Positions 1-8,584 of a stretch of DNA of 64,000 nt are shown here, in pieces; position 1 is the stretch's first letter; each line of letters opens with the position of its first letter. This stretch comes from Aequorivita sinensis (lineage in GTDB: Bacteria > Bacteroidota > Bacteroidia > Flavobacteriales > Flavobacteriaceae). Below the pieces are notes generated by a model that saw nothing but the letters and a program-made list of their open reading frames with translations, was not told where the DNA came from and ran no database searches. The stretch spans positions 186,001 to 250,000 of the forward strand of contig NZ_VDMC01000001.1 in assembly GCF_006346335.1 (NCBI RefSeq). The letters are read 5' to 3'. The position numbers and the translations under genes were made by a program.

Positions 1-1281
1 AATCCAATATGGGTTTTGAATTTTAAATATAATCCCTACGCCATAACCTATCATCGTTATCGTTGCAATGCGTAAAGAGTGTTTAAATATTGGAGATTTT
101 AAATTGAAATTTTCTACTAAAACTTCAAAATCATAATTCTCTTTCGTTAAAAATCGCTTGGCATATACATGCTTGATAAATGGAATTTGTCGACGGTCGG
201 GATTACTGAGCAGCCACTCTATTTTTTCTATTTTTTTAACCTGTTCTTTTTGATACTTATATAAGTTTCTAAGCATTAAAGAATCTTCATCATAAACCAC
301 TTCTGAAGAAAATACATCTTTTTTTACACATTCTAAATAGGATTCAATCGCTGTGCTTTTTGGGAGTCTTTTAGGTCTTGAAAGGTAATCTGAGATAGTC
401 ATTAACCTATCACTCATTGCAAACAACAAAGCTTGAAAGTCATCTAATTGCTTTGGGTTTTTTTTAAACAACTCGTCTGTTTTCGAGTAATTCACAGGAT
501 TGGTCATCGCCAATTCGAGCATATCGATTAACTGAGCAAAAATTAACATTCGCTTCCCCTCATAATCAGACTTCCCTGAACCTTTTCTAGAAGAAATTAG
601 TATTTCTCGCAGTGTTTCGTGCGTTGTGGTAAGTTCTGTTTGAAGGTGAAGGAGTTTTTTTAAAAGCTCAGTTCTGTCATTCTTTTCCTTAACCAAGTGG
701 CCACGGGTACGTAAATAATCTGCCGTTAGCTTAATTGTTTTTGAAAGATAATATTCCGTAGGTGCTTTCGGAAAGATATAATGTCGCAATAATGAAAGCG
801 AAGCATACCAAAGGCCACCAACCCCGATAAGCAACATTCTTTCATAAGGTTGCAAATCGTTAGAAATATTTGAAAAACTAAGTACTAAAGCAAACAAGCC
901 AGAAAAACTGATTAACGATGCTCTAAAACCATAAATAGCTAAGTAGGAAATACTAAACATTAGAATTCCTAAAGCAGGAAATAACAACCACAATGAAAGA
1001 TGAAGGTAGCCGCCTATAAAACTAATTATCATCGATAACAGAGTAGCAAGAAGAATCCCTGTTATCTTATGTCGAATACCACCGCTTACATCACTTGGGG
1101 AAGCAAGCATCGCCCCTACTGTAATAGTTATCCCAATTTCTAGCATGTCGAGCTTTAACCCTACTATAATTGGAACCGTTAAAGCAATTCCCAATAGTAT
1201 AGCCTTAGAAAAATCGGTACTTTTAAAGTATTCCGAAAGTTCTTTAAGAGTTTCCCTTACTATGTTTTGAGATGTTTTCAA
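1..1281 (-). CDS. FUSC/YccS-family membrane protein, partial (C-terminus outside window)
   Basis: This reading frame enters at the window edge and gives 427 codons of the N-terminal part. The first 130 or so residues contain a run of closely spaced hydrophobic segments, followed by a long charged cytoplasmic region (about residues 145-390), and then a second hydrophobic part begins with the motif QNPYW, which in FUSC/YccS-type proteins opens the second membrane block. The family resembles aromatic acid efflux and inner membrane YccS proteins; the substrate here is unknown. The start is taken at a TTG codon (1281) because an in-frame TAA lies directly before it and no ATG occurs early in the frame; a TAnnTTTG promoter at 1303-1310 fits this start. 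It is divergent from the oxidoreductase at 1442. The family call is firm, the function is not. Confidence 0.8.
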   Translation of the reverse strand, partial: MKTSQNIVRETLKELSEYFKSTDFSKAILLGIALTVPIIVGLKLDMLEIGITITVGAMLASPSDVSGGIRHKITGILLATLLSMIISFIGGYLHLSLWLLFPALGILMFSISYLAIYGFRASLISFSGLFALVLSFSNISNDLQPYERMLLIGVGGLWYASLSLLRHYIFPKAPTEYYLSKTIKLTADYLRTRGHLVKEKNDRTELLKKLLHLQTELTTTHETLREILISSRKGSGKSDYEGKRMLIFAQLIDMLELAMTNPVNYSKTDELFKKNPKQLDDFQALLFAMSDRLMTISDYLSRPKRLPKSTAIESYLECVKKDVFSSEVVYDEDSLMLRNLYKYQKEQVKKIEKIEWLLSNPDRRQIPFIKHVYAKRFLTKENYDFEVLVENFNLKSPIFKHSLRIATITMIGYGVGIIFKIQNPYWI

Positions 1282-1302
1282 TTAGTTAAAATTCACAGGT
1301 TG

Positions 1303-1310
1303 CAAAGATA
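1303..1310 (-). promoter_or_regulatory. Bacteroidota-type -7 promoter element for the FUSC gene
   Basis: On the minus strand the bases read TATCTTTG, an exact fit to the TAnnTTTG -7 element of Bacteroidota sigma factors. It lies 21 bases before the proposed TTG start of the FUSC-family gene, giving a short leader. No clear TTG -33 element is seen at the usual spacing. Confidence 0.5.
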
Positions 1311-1332
1311 TTGACTACGCCGCGTAAGTTTG

Positions 1333-1349
1333 TTCTTTTCTGAAAAGAA
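1333..1349. repeat. Perfect 8-bp inverted repeat in a divergent intergenic region
   Basis: TTCTTTTC and GAAAAGAA are separated by a single base. The palindrome lies between the divergent FUSC and oxidoreductase genes, just upstream of the FUSC -7 element, so it could be an operator. It has no GC-rich stem and is a poor terminator. Confidence 0.35.
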
Positions 1350-1441
1350 ACTTTGTTATTCTTTTATTAAAAAAACTTATTCACAGTGAAAATGCGTGTT
1401 AATACCTTAACTTTAAGCTATTATCTATAAAATTATGAAAA

Positions 1442-2440
1442 ATGAAAAATAAAGTTATAATTCTAAAGTCACGACCAGTTGGTAAACCTACACAAGATGA
1501 CTTTGGGTTTACAGAAGAAACAATGCCTGAAGCTCAAGATGGTGAAGTATTATTAAAAATTAAATACGTATCCGTAGATCCTTATTTACGTGGAAGAATG
1601 CGAGATGAGAAATCGTATATTGAACCTTTTAAAGTCAATGAACCATTAGAGTCTGGTATTATTGCTGAAGTTGTTGAGTCTAAAAATAAAAATTTTAAAA
1701 AAGGTGAGTATGTAAATGGAATGCTTAAATGGAAGCAATTTCAAACTTCAAACGGGAATGGTTTAAATAAAGTAGATCGAAATAAAGCGCCTTTAAAAGC
1801 GTATTTAGGTGTTTTAGGTCTTACAGGAATAACTGCTTATTTAGGGCTCGAAAAAATAGGAAACCTTAAAAAAGGAGAAACTCTTTTAGTATCTGGAGCT
1901 GCTGGAGCCGTAGGTAGTGTTGTTGGCCAAATTGGAAAAATAAAAGGCTGTAAGGTTGTTGGAATTGCGGGTAGTGAAGAAAAAACAAACCGAATACAAG
2001 AAGAATTTGGCTTTGATAAGGCTATCAATTATAAAACCACAGACAATATGTATAAAGCTATTGCCGATGCTTGCCCGAATGGAGTAGATGTTTATTTCGA
2101 TAATGTTGGTGGGGAAATTTTGGATGCTGCTTTAGCAAATATGAATAAATACGGTCGCGTGGTATGCTGTGGTGCAATTTCACTATACAATGAAACTAAA
2201 ACTCCAAAAGGGCCAAGAGTTGAAACCAAACTTATCAAGAATAGTCTTTTAATGCAGGGGTTTACTGTGAGAGATTTTGTAAAAGATTTTGGGCCAGCTC
2301 AAAAACAATTGGCTAAATGGATGGAAGAGGATAAAATAAAATATTTAGAAACCATAGTTGAAGGTTTCGACAATATTCCAAAGGCATTTATTGACCTATT
2401 TGATGGTAAAAACAAAGGAAAAATGATTGTGGCAGTTTAA
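1442..2440 (+). CDS. NADP-dependent MDR oxidoreductase (prostaglandin reductase / CurA-like)
   Basis: A 332-residue zinc-independent medium-chain dehydrogenase/reductase. These enzymes reduce the double bond of alpha,beta-unsaturated ketones and aldehydes with NADPH in the cytoplasm. Visible marks are the N-terminal catalytic GroES-like part with VDPYLRGRM (about residues 45-53), a nucleotide-binding glycine motif AAGAVG at 153-158, and FDNVGGE in the Rossmann half, all typical of the leukotriene B4 12-hydroxydehydrogenase / CurA branch. There are no zinc-ligand cysteines in the usual places. Length matches the family. An out-of-frame ATG seven bases upstream stops at once, so 1442 is the best start. 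It stands alone, convergent with cardiolipin synthase, whose end lies 8 bp away. Confidence 0.88.
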   Translation: MKNKVIILKSRPVGKPTQDDFGFTEETMPEAQDGEVLLKIKYVSVDPYLRGRMRDEKSYIEPFKVNEPLESGIIAEVVESKNKNFKKGEYVNGMLKWKQFQTSNGNGLNKVDRNKAPLKAYLGVLGLTGITAYLGLEKIGNLKKGETLLVSGAAGAVGSVVGQIGKIKGCKVVGIAGSEEKTNRIQEEFGFDKAINYKTTDNMYKAIADACPNGVDVYFDNVGGEILDAALANMNKYGRVVCCGAISLYNETKTPKGPRVETKLIKNSLLMQGFTVRDFVKDFGPAQKQLAKWMEEDKIKYLETIVEGFDNIPKAFIDLFDGKNKGKMIVAV

Positions 2441-2448
2441 TCTCATTC

Positions 2449-3906
2449 CTACATCAATGGTGAAAATAATCCCGCTAATTTTTCAAGAATTTGGGTAAGG
2501 TTTGATCGTTCTTTCCATTTTTTAGCATCAATTACGATAGCATCTTTTAAATCATTATAGAAAGCAGTGTGAAGTTCTTCTGCAATTTCTTTATCGTAAA
2601 CAATTGCATTGACTTCAAAATTAAGGTCAAAACTACGGATGTCCATATTTGCCGTTCCAACTATTGAAAGTTGTTTATCAACAACCATGGTTTTAGCATG
2701 TACGAATCCTTTTTGGTATCGATAAATATTTGCACCTGCATTTATCAAACGTCCGTAATACGATCGGGCTGCATAGTTAACAAATTTAGAATCTGAAATA
2801 CCTGGCACTAACAAATTTACTTTTGTACCACTTGCTGCTGCTATTACTAAACTTTCTAAAATAGTATCGCCTGGTATAAAATAAGGTGTGGTAATTAGTA
2901 TCTCCTCTTTGGCTAAGCTGATTGCTTGCAACAAGCTTTGTTGAATTAATGGGGAATCTGAATCTGGCCCACTGTAAGCTATTTGAACAACCTTATCTGT
3001 TTTTGAAGGAATTGTACTATCATCAGGAAAAAAGACTTTAGTTGGTTTTAATGCTTCGCCAGAGCAATAATTCCAATCACCCATAAAAATATATTGTAAG
3101 CTTTTTACAATAGGGCCTTCAATTTGTAAATGTGTATCCCGCCAATACAACTTGTTTTTGTCTTTGGAATTATTAACGTATTTATCACTAACATTTATTC
3201 CTCCAACAAAGCCTACTACTCCATCTACAACAATAATTTTTCGATGGTTTCGGTAATTTATTCTGTTCGCAAAACCGATAAGCTTTATTTTATAAAATGG
3301 AAAAACACGGATTCCAGCTGCCTGCATTCTTGGAACTTGTTTTTTCCGAATTGGCCTACTTCCAAAGTCATCGTAAATAAATCTTACAGCCACACCTTCT
3401 TTTGCTTTTTCAATTAAAAGATCGATAATGCGACAACTTATATCATCATCTTCAAAAATGTAATACTCAATATGAATATGGTTTTTAGCGTTTTTAAGAG
3501 CCTCAAAAACACGCGGAAATTTATGTTCCCCATTAAGCAATAAGGTTACATCATTACCTTGAAAAATTGGACTTGAACCTTTATTGAGAATAAGAGTAGC
3601 GAGCTTTTCAAAGTTTTTTACAGATTCTTTTCTCGTTTTAAAAATGATTTGTGAAGTTTTTAGAATCCTTTCTCGCATTGTCATTTCCAATTCAGGGTTA
3701 TTGAAAATTTTCTTGCTATACATTTTCCGTTTTCGATAATTAATACCAACGGTGAAGTAAATGATAATACCAACTATAGGTAATAAAATAACAGCGAGCA
3801 GGTAAGCGAGAGTTTTTGTTGTGTTTTGTGTGTCGTAAACCACCCGAACACATACCAAGAGAACTATAATTATATAAACTATTTCGGCAATTAAAATCCA
3901 GTTCAT
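2449..3906 (-). CDS. cls: Cardiolipin synthase, phospholipase D type
   Basis: A 485-residue membrane enzyme that condenses two phosphatidylglycerols to cardiolipin and glycerol. Two N-terminal transmembrane helices (about residues 4-24 and 33-54) are followed by two PLD domains. Both carry the catalytic HxKxxxxD motif: HRKIIVVD at 221-228 and HAKTMVVD at 403-410. This is the standard architecture and length of bacterial ClsA-type synthases. It is transcribed alone or with the ABC ATPase gene upstream (90 bp gap). No anomalies are seen. Confidence 0.93.
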   Translation of the reverse strand: MNWILIAEIVYIIIVLLVCVRVVYDTQNTTKTLAYLLAVILLPIVGIIIYFTVGINYRKRKMYSKKIFNNPELEMTMRERILKTSQIIFKTRKESVKNFEKLATLILNKGSSPIFQGNDVTLLLNGEHKFPRVFEALKNAKNHIHIEYYIFEDDDISCRIIDLLIEKAKEGVAVRFIYDDFGSRPIRKKQVPRMQAAGIRVFPFYKIKLIGFANRINYRNHRKIIVVDGVVGFVGGINVSDKYVNNSKDKNKLYWRDTHLQIEGPIVKSLQYIFMGDWNYCSGEALKPTKVFFPDDSTIPSKTDKVVQIAYSGPDSDSPLIQQSLLQAISLAKEEILITTPYFIPGDTILESLVIAAASGTKVNLLVPGISDSKFVNYAARSYYGRLINAGANIYRYQKGFVHAKTMVVDKQLSIVGTANMDIRSFDLNFEVNAIVYDKEIAEELHTAFYNDLKDAIVIDAKKWKERSNLTQILEKLAGLFSPLM

Positions 3907-3996
3907 TTGTTATAGAATTGAGGGAGCATTTCTTAAAAATAAAGCTTTTATCCTAATTTATGTTCTAAAATGGGTTCTCTTGTGAAGAATATTTCC

Positions 3997-4944
3997 TTAA
4001 CGGTAATAGGAAAGGTTTACAACTGTATCTACTGAAATAGAATGATTGTGTTTAAAATAAACAATTTGGTTTTCCCAAACACCTTCTATAAGATAATGAT
4101 CGCCTTTAAAATAGCTTTTTTGAACACTTATTTTAAAACTTGTATTCTGTGAAGATAATCGCAGTTGATGCGGAAAAACCACAAATTTTTCGAAGGATGC
4201 ACTTTCGTTGAATAAATTTTTCGGAAGTAAATTTGCTTCTCCAAAAAAACCTGCTTGATACTCTGTTGCAACGTTTTTGTAAATGAACTCTGGAGTGCCT
4301 TTCATTTCAACTTGCCCATTGTTAAGCATTAAAATTTCAGTGGAAAATGCCAGTGCTTCTTCGCTATCATGGGTGGCTGTAATACAGCTGATGTTATTTT
4401 GTTTTAGATAGCCAAAAATCTTTCGCTGCAATTTATTTTTTCTGAAAGTATCAATATTGCTAAAGGGCTCATCGAGTAGAAGTATCTCTGGCTTGTTTGC
4501 CAATGCTTTTGCCAAGGCTACTCGCTGCTTTTGCCCTCCACTCAGGTTTTTCACTAAAGTGTCTTTAAACACCTCCATTTCCACCACTTTAAGAAGCTCG
4601 TCGATTCTTTCAGCATCCTTTTCTTCATTTAGGCCAGAAAGGTGTGAACCCAAGTTTTCCGAAACAGTTGTAAACGGCATAATATTGAATTCTTGTGCTA
4701 CTAATTTCATAAATGGCTCACCAGGAATAAGAGTTTTGGTAGGTCCTAGAAGTTTTTTGTCGTTGTAATAAATGCTTCCTTTATCTAAATGAAGTAAACC
4801 ATAGACAAGATGTAAAAGTGTAGATTTACCACATCCACTTTCCCCAATAAAACTTAGATGTTCTCCAGGTTTTAAAGTAAAATAGATATCCTTTAAAATG
4901 GTTTTATCTGTGTAGGAAAATGAATCAATTTTAACGCTAAGCAT
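3997..4944 (-). CDS. Orphan ABC transporter ATP-binding protein
   Basis: A 315-residue ABC ATPase. Walker A GESGCGKST lies at 34-42, the signature LSGGQ at 134-138, Walker B ILLLDEP at 154-160 and the H-loop histidine at about 192. After the about 230-residue nucleotide-binding domain comes a C-terminal extension of roughly 80 residues, as in the iron/spermidine/molybdate (TOBE-type) importer ATPases. No permease or binding protein gene is next to it; instead it sits 7 bp downstream of a small unknown gene in the same direction. Its transport substrate cannot be read from here, and it could energise a permease encoded elsewhere. Confidence 0.87.
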   Translation of the reverse strand: MLSVKIDSFSYTDKTILKDIYFTLKPGEHLSFIGESGCGKSTLLHLVYGLLHLDKGSIYYNDKKLLGPTKTLIPGEPFMKLVAQEFNIMPFTTVSENLGSHLSGLNEEKDAERIDELLKVVEMEVFKDTLVKNLSGGQKQRVALAKALANKPEILLLDEPFSNIDTFRKNKLQRKIFGYLKQNNISCITATHDSEEALAFSTEILMLNNGQVEMKGTPEFIYKNVATEYQAGFFGEANLLPKNLFNESASFEKFVVFPHQLRLSSQNTSFKISVQKSYFKGDHYLIEGVWENQIVYFKHNHSISVDTVVNLSYYR

Positions 4945-4951
4945 CCCGAAA

Positions 4952-5347
4952 TTAATTAGCTAAAATCCCTTTACTTTCGAAAACAGGAATAGCTTCTAAT
5001 TTTTCATCAGACATACTATTTGGGGCAAAAACAAAGTTTTGCTCAAAGAGTTTATTCTCAGCAAAAAATGTAACTAGATATTCATTAGTAAACCCTAAAA
5101 CCTCATCAGAAATGAATTCTACTTTAGCGAATGATTTTGGTGCAACATTCCCCAAATTTCGACGTAAAGTTGTTGTTGTTTTGTCTTCGGTGTTACCACG
5201 TGACATAACTAAAACAGTATCGATTTCTTCTTCTTTGTTATTTACAAAATAAATCGTCCACAAGTCTGCAGCTAATTCTTCGTCCCATTCTTTTACAGCA
5301 ACGATATTAATGTTTTTTGCTTGAGGTATTTCAATATCTTTTCGCAT
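4952..5347 (-). CDS. Conserved-looking small protein of unknown function
   Basis: A 131-residue soluble protein with no signal peptide or membrane segment. I do not recognise a characterised family. The composition (balanced charges, alternating beta-like stretches such as WTIYFVNN and EYLVTFFAEN) suggests a compact beta-rich fold. It lies in a probable operon: 2 bp after a 54-residue membrane protein gene and 7 bp before the ABC ATPase gene, so the three may work together. Similar genes occur near pheS in flavobacteria as far as I recall, but I attach no function. Confidence 0.7.
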   Translation of the reverse strand: MRKDIEIPQAKNINIVAVKEWDEELAADLWTIYFVNNKEEEIDTVLVMSRGNTEDKTTTTLRRNLGNVAPKSFAKVEFISDEVLGFTNEYLVTFFAENKLFEQNFVFAPNSMSDEKLEAIPVFESKGILAN

Positions 5348-5349
5348 AA

Positions 5350-5514
5350 TTAATCTTCAATTTTCCACATTATCCACACGGCCAAAAGTGATATGGCAGA
5401 TATACCTAATAAAATGGCTCCAACAACTATTTTAATATAGGCAATTACAAAAGTTAGATACGCAATAGCGATTGCAATAATGACCAATAAGGCAATGACA
5501 AGATATTTCTTCAT
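5350..5514 (-). CDS. 54-residue two-helix membrane protein
   Basis: A short frame begins at ATG 5514 and ends with TAA at 5350. It encodes MKKYLVIALLV and then continuous hydrophobic sequence forming two membrane helices (about residues 4-27 and 30-48), ending WKIED. Its stop is 2 bp before the start of the next gene in the same direction, which supports translation as part of the small operon ahead of the ABC ATPase. No known family is recognised; it could be a small accessory membrane subunit. Confidence 0.6.
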   Translation of the reverse strand: MKKYLVIALLVIIAIAIAYLTFVIAYIKIVVGAILLGISAISLLAVWIMWKIED

Positions 5515-5652
5515 AACACAAGGTTTTAAAATTTTAAGGTACTCTTATAAGACTTACAAGGTAACTTCTTTATCGTTAATATACTAAAAGACGCCTTGTA
5601 GGAATTATGTATTAAAAATCATATGTCTCAAAGCACAGTGGTCTTAATATTT

Positions 5653-6672
5653 TTAAAGAACACTTTTAAACTGCTCTAAAAAGCGAACGTCATTTTCGCT
5701 AAACATTCTAATATCTGGAATTTGGTGTAATAGCATTGCAATACGATCTACACCTACTCCAAAAGCAAATCCGGAATACTCTTCGGGATCTACACCACAA
5801 TTTTTAAGTACGTTTGGATCTACCATCCCACAGCCACCAATTTCTAGCCAACCTGTACCTTTTGTAATTCTGTGATCGGCTTCAGTTTTTAGTCCCCAAT
5901 ATACGTCAACCTCAGCACTTGGCTCTGTAAATGGGAAGTATGATGGGCGAAGACGAATTTTCGACTTCCCGAACATTTCTGTTGTGAAATATTGAAGAGT
6001 TTGTTTCAAATCTGCAAAACTTACGCTTTTATCCACATACAATCCTTCAACCTGGTGAAAGAAACAATGTGAGCGAGATGAAATTGCTTCATTTCTATAA
6101 ACACGACCCGGAGAAATAGTGCGAATTGGCGGTTTATTATCTTCCATATACCTAACCTGAACAGAGGAAGTGTGCGTGCGCAACAAAACATCTGGATTGG
6201 TTTGAATAAAGAAAGTATCCTGCATATCGCGTGCAGGGTGATATTCTGGTAGATTTAAAGCAGTAAAGTTATGCCAATCGTCTTCAATTTCTGGTCCTTC
6301 AGATACGTTGAAACCAATGCGCAAGAAAATATCAATAATCTTATTTTTAACGATAGAAATAGGATGACGTGATCCTAATAGAATTGCCTCCCCTGGTCGA
6401 GAAAGATCGCCATAAATACCTTTAGCTTCTATACTGTTTTCAAGGGCTTGCTTAAGTGAATCTATTTTTTCTTGAGCTGTATTTTTAAGTGTGTTTATTA
6501 TTTGGCCAAACTCCTTTTTTTGTTCGTTTGGAACATTTTTAAACTCAGCGAAGAACTCATTTAAAAGTCCTTTTTTTCCTAAATACTTTATACGAAAGCT
6601 CTCTATTTCTTCTTTGTTAGTTGAAGAAAATGCTTGTACTTCGGCAATGTGTTTTTTTACTGTATCTATCAT
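5653..6672 (-). CDS. pheS: Phenylalanyl-tRNA synthetase alpha subunit
   Basis: A 339-residue class II aminoacyl-tRNA synthetase subunit that charges tRNA-Phe together with PheT. An N-terminal coiled-coil arm (about residues 1-85) precedes the catalytic domain. Class II motif 2 is visible in GRVYRNEAISSRSHCFFHQ, and motif 3 in GFAFGVGVDRIAMLLH near the C-terminus. Length and order match bacterial PheS. The beta subunit gene is not in this window, which is common when pheS and pheT are unlinked, as in many Bacteroidota. No neighbour is clearly co-transcribed. Confidence 0.96.
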   Translation of the reverse strand: MIDTVKKHIAEVQAFSSTNKEEIESFRIKYLGKKGLLNEFFAEFKNVPNEQKKEFGQIINTLKNTAQEKIDSLKQALENSIEAKGIYGDLSRPGEAILLGSRHPISIVKNKIIDIFLRIGFNVSEGPEIEDDWHNFTALNLPEYHPARDMQDTFFIQTNPDVLLRTHTSSVQVRYMEDNKPPIRTISPGRVYRNEAISSRSHCFFHQVEGLYVDKSVSFADLKQTLQYFTTEMFGKSKIRLRPSYFPFTEPSAEVDVYWGLKTEADHRITKGTGWLEIGGCGMVDPNVLKNCGVDPEEYSGFAFGVGVDRIAMLLHQIPDIRMFSENDVRFLEQFKSVL

Positions 6673-6747
6673 TTTCAGATAATTTAATTACTGCTAGAAT
6701 TTATCTTTAAATTTGTGCTTTTAGTGATAATCTTTGTTAAAAACGAA

Positions 6748-7104
6748 TTATGCAATTACTTCTTTTTCCAGAAAGTATTGCACAATAGCTTCTTTCATCA
6801 AAACGCTTTGCTCACCAGCTTTTAGTGGTGGAAGTTGTTCTAAAACGCGGTAGTGAGGCCAACCTTGGTCATCAAAATAATCAAATTCGTAATATCCATA
6901 AGGCTCTAAAAGTCGACAAATTGCAATATGCATCAAGTCTAACTTTTCGTCCTTTTTAAATCTTCTATGAATTTGACCTAACTCTTGTAATCCAACAAGG
7001 TATATTATGGCATCAAGATCTAATACTTCGCCATCTGCAAAGCGGTTGCTCAACATACTCACTACAGCCTCCCATCTTTCCTTTAATTGTTCGTCGCGTG
7101 CCAT
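6748..7104 (-). CDS. Conserved hypothetical protein, 118 residues
   Basis: A soluble, acidic, mostly helical protein starting MARDEQLKERWEAVVSML. The middle contains DLDAIIYLVGLQELGQ and the end YGYYEFDYFDDQGWPHY, both rich in aromatic and acidic residues. I know this sort of protein as a conserved but uncharacterised family of Bacteroidota; I give no function. A TAnnTTTG promoter element lies 23 bp upstream, so it probably has its own short leader. It is 75 bp upstream of pheS in the same direction and could be co-transcribed with it. Confidence 0.75.
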   Translation of the reverse strand: MARDEQLKERWEAVVSMLSNRFADGEVLDLDAIIYLVGLQELGQIHRRFKKDEKLDLMHIAICRLLEPYGYYEFDYFDDQGWPHYRVLEQLPPLKAGEQSVLMKEAIVQYFLEKEVIA

Positions 7105-7126
7105 TTATTATATATAATTTAAGCTG

Positions 7127-7134
7127 CAAAGATA
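7127..7134 (-). promoter_or_regulatory. -7 promoter element for the 118-residue conserved gene
   Basis: The minus strand reads TATCTTTG, an exact TAnnTTTG match, followed by GCAGC and the ATG 23 bases downstream. The same core (TATCTTTGCAGC) is used upstream of the GbsR-like regulator at 35.8 kb. Confidence 0.5.
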
Positions 7135-7207
7135 CATTTTACTATTCTGAAATATGAATACAGAATTCAGAATTTGGAAAACTGTATATTTATCAAAATT
7201 TTTAAAT

Positions 7208-7756
7208 ATGAATACTATAGATATTGTTGTTGGAATTATTTTAATCATCGCCTTTTTTATGGGTTTCAGAAAGGGAATTTTAAAAACATTGGCATCGTTA
7301 ATTGGTTTGGTAGCAAGTGTTTATGGCGCTATGTATTTTTCAGATTACGCTAGGGTATATGTTGAGCGATGGTTCGATTGGAGTGATGACTTAACTAGTC
7401 TAGCTTCATTTTTAATCACTTTTATAGTGATAATGCTAGTATTTAGCATACTTGGAAGAGTGTTGACAAAGGTCGCCAATTTTGCAATGATGGGAATTTT
7501 TAACAAGCTTTTTGGCGGGGTTTTCAATGCTTTAAAATTTGCCTTCTTAATAAGTGTAATCTTTATGTTTGTAAACGCTTCTGAAAATTATACCATACTT
7601 TCTCCAGAACAAAGAGAAGCCTCGGTCCTATACGAACCTGTTGCATCAATAGCTCCGGCTATTCTTCCTGCTATCTTGAAAGAAGTGGATGAATTAGATG
7701 TTGATATGCCAGAGATCAATTCCCCATTTGAAGAAAAAGAAGATAGCATTCAATAA
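7208..7756 (+). CDS. CvpA-family membrane protein
   Basis: A 182-residue protein with four transmembrane segments, beginning MNTIDIVVGIILIIAFFMG and continuing with FRKGILKTLASLIGL, the characteristic opening of the CvpA (colicin V production accessory) family. The frame is open further upstream to an ATG at 7154, but those 18 extra codons are hydrophilic and precede the family's normal N-terminus, so 7208 is preferred. The C-terminal tail is acidic (ending EEKEDSIQ). CvpA proteins are inner membrane proteins linked to envelope homeostasis; the precise biochemical role is unsettled. The gene is convergent with batE. Confidence 0.85.
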   Translation: MNTIDIVVGIILIIAFFMGFRKGILKTLASLIGLVASVYGAMYFSDYARVYVERWFDWSDDLTSLASFLITFIVIMLVFSILGRVLTKVANFAMMGIFNKLFGGVFNALKFAFLISVIFMFVNASENYTILSPEQREASVLYEPVASIAPAILPAILKEVDELDVDMPEINSPFEEKEDSIQ

Positions 7757-7772
7757 GAAGTAACTCTAAAAT

Positions 7773-8561
7773 TTATAATTGTTTCAAGTCTGAAGCAGGA
7801 ATCCAACCATCCTTTCCATCGGCTAAAGTGATTCGATACCAATTACCATCCTTAGCAGAAATTTGAACCTTTGTGCCTTCGTGTAGAACGAAAGCAACAT
7901 TGCTACCCATTGTTGGTTCTGTTTTTACCTCAATTTCACTTGCAAAAATAATTGCAGGTTGCTTTTTTGTGAAATCGTCATAAGTTAAAAAAGCCATTGT
8001 TAAGGAGACTAATAAAAACAATCCTGCAAACATTGAACTTGCAAAAAGCAGGCGTTTTTTCTTTTCGACAAAAGCAAAGTAGTATAATAGAAACAATGCT
8101 ACAAATGATAAGGAAGACACCACTGCAAGAATCGCCCACCCATTAAACGTGAAAATTCCTGCTATACTCGAATACCATTTTGAAAAAAATGTTTCCGGTA
8201 GTGGTTCAATAGCATCAATTCGTGCATTTTCAGCAAAAGCGAGATTGTTTTTTATGTCCGCATCGTTTGGTGCAAGCTGTAAAGCTTTTTCATAATAATA
8301 CACACTCGGCCCGATGTGGTTTAATTTATATTGTGCATTTCCTAAATTGAAATACAACTCTGCAGAGTGATGTCCACTCTCTAAAATTTGCATCCAAGCA
8401 TTTATTGCCTGCTGATACTTTCCATTTTTATAAAGTTCTTTTCCTTGGTCAAACAGCGCTGTGTTTTGAGCAAATGCAGAAAACGAAAGAAAGAACATCA
8501 TTGTTAAAATGAAGAGTTTCTTCTGAAATAAACTATTTGTATTTAAAATATTGGTTTTCAT
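7773..8561 (-). CDS. batE: BatE: TPR and SH3 membrane protein of the Bat operon
   Basis: A 262-residue protein with a signal peptide (ending about SAFAQ), TPR repeats at about residues 33-105 (YFNLGNAQYKLNHIGPSVYYYEKAL is the best unit), two transmembrane helices in the middle (about 135-158 and 168-195) and a C-terminal bacterial SH3 domain (GSNVAFVLHEGTKVQISA ... GWIPASDL). This layout is that of BatE, the last gene of Bacteroidota bat (aerotolerance) operons. It follows batD by 23 bp. The SH3 domain suggests contact with peptidoglycan or partner proteins in the periplasm; that part is inference. Confidence 0.88.
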   Translation of the reverse strand: MKTNILNTNSLFQKKLFILTMMFFLSFSAFAQNTALFDQGKELYKNGKYQQAINAWMQILESGHHSAELYFNLGNAQYKLNHIGPSVYYYEKALQLAPNDADIKNNLAFAENARIDAIEPLPETFFSKWYSSIAGIFTFNGWAILAVVSSLSFVALFLLYYFAFVEKKKRLLFASSMFAGLFLLVSLTMAFLTYDDFTKKQPAIIFASEIEVKTEPTMGSNVAFVLHEGTKVQISAKDGNWYRITLADGKDGWIPASDLKQL

Positions 8562-8584
8562 AATTCTGAATTCAGCCTTCCTAA

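Noticed and set aside
5555-5600. TACAAGG ... CCTTGTA inverted repeat downstream of pheS
   Set aside because: Only seven matching bases with a 32-base spacer; expected by chance in AT-rich spacer DNA.
7144-7173. ATTCTGAA / TTCAGAAT inverted repeat before cvpA
   Set aside because: AT-rich and loosely spaced (14 bases). It could be an operator, but no regulator or promoter geometry supports it.
7154-7207. Upstream in-frame extension of cvpA
   Set aside because: The 18 additional codons are hydrophilic and precede the conserved family N-terminus; 7208 is the better start.
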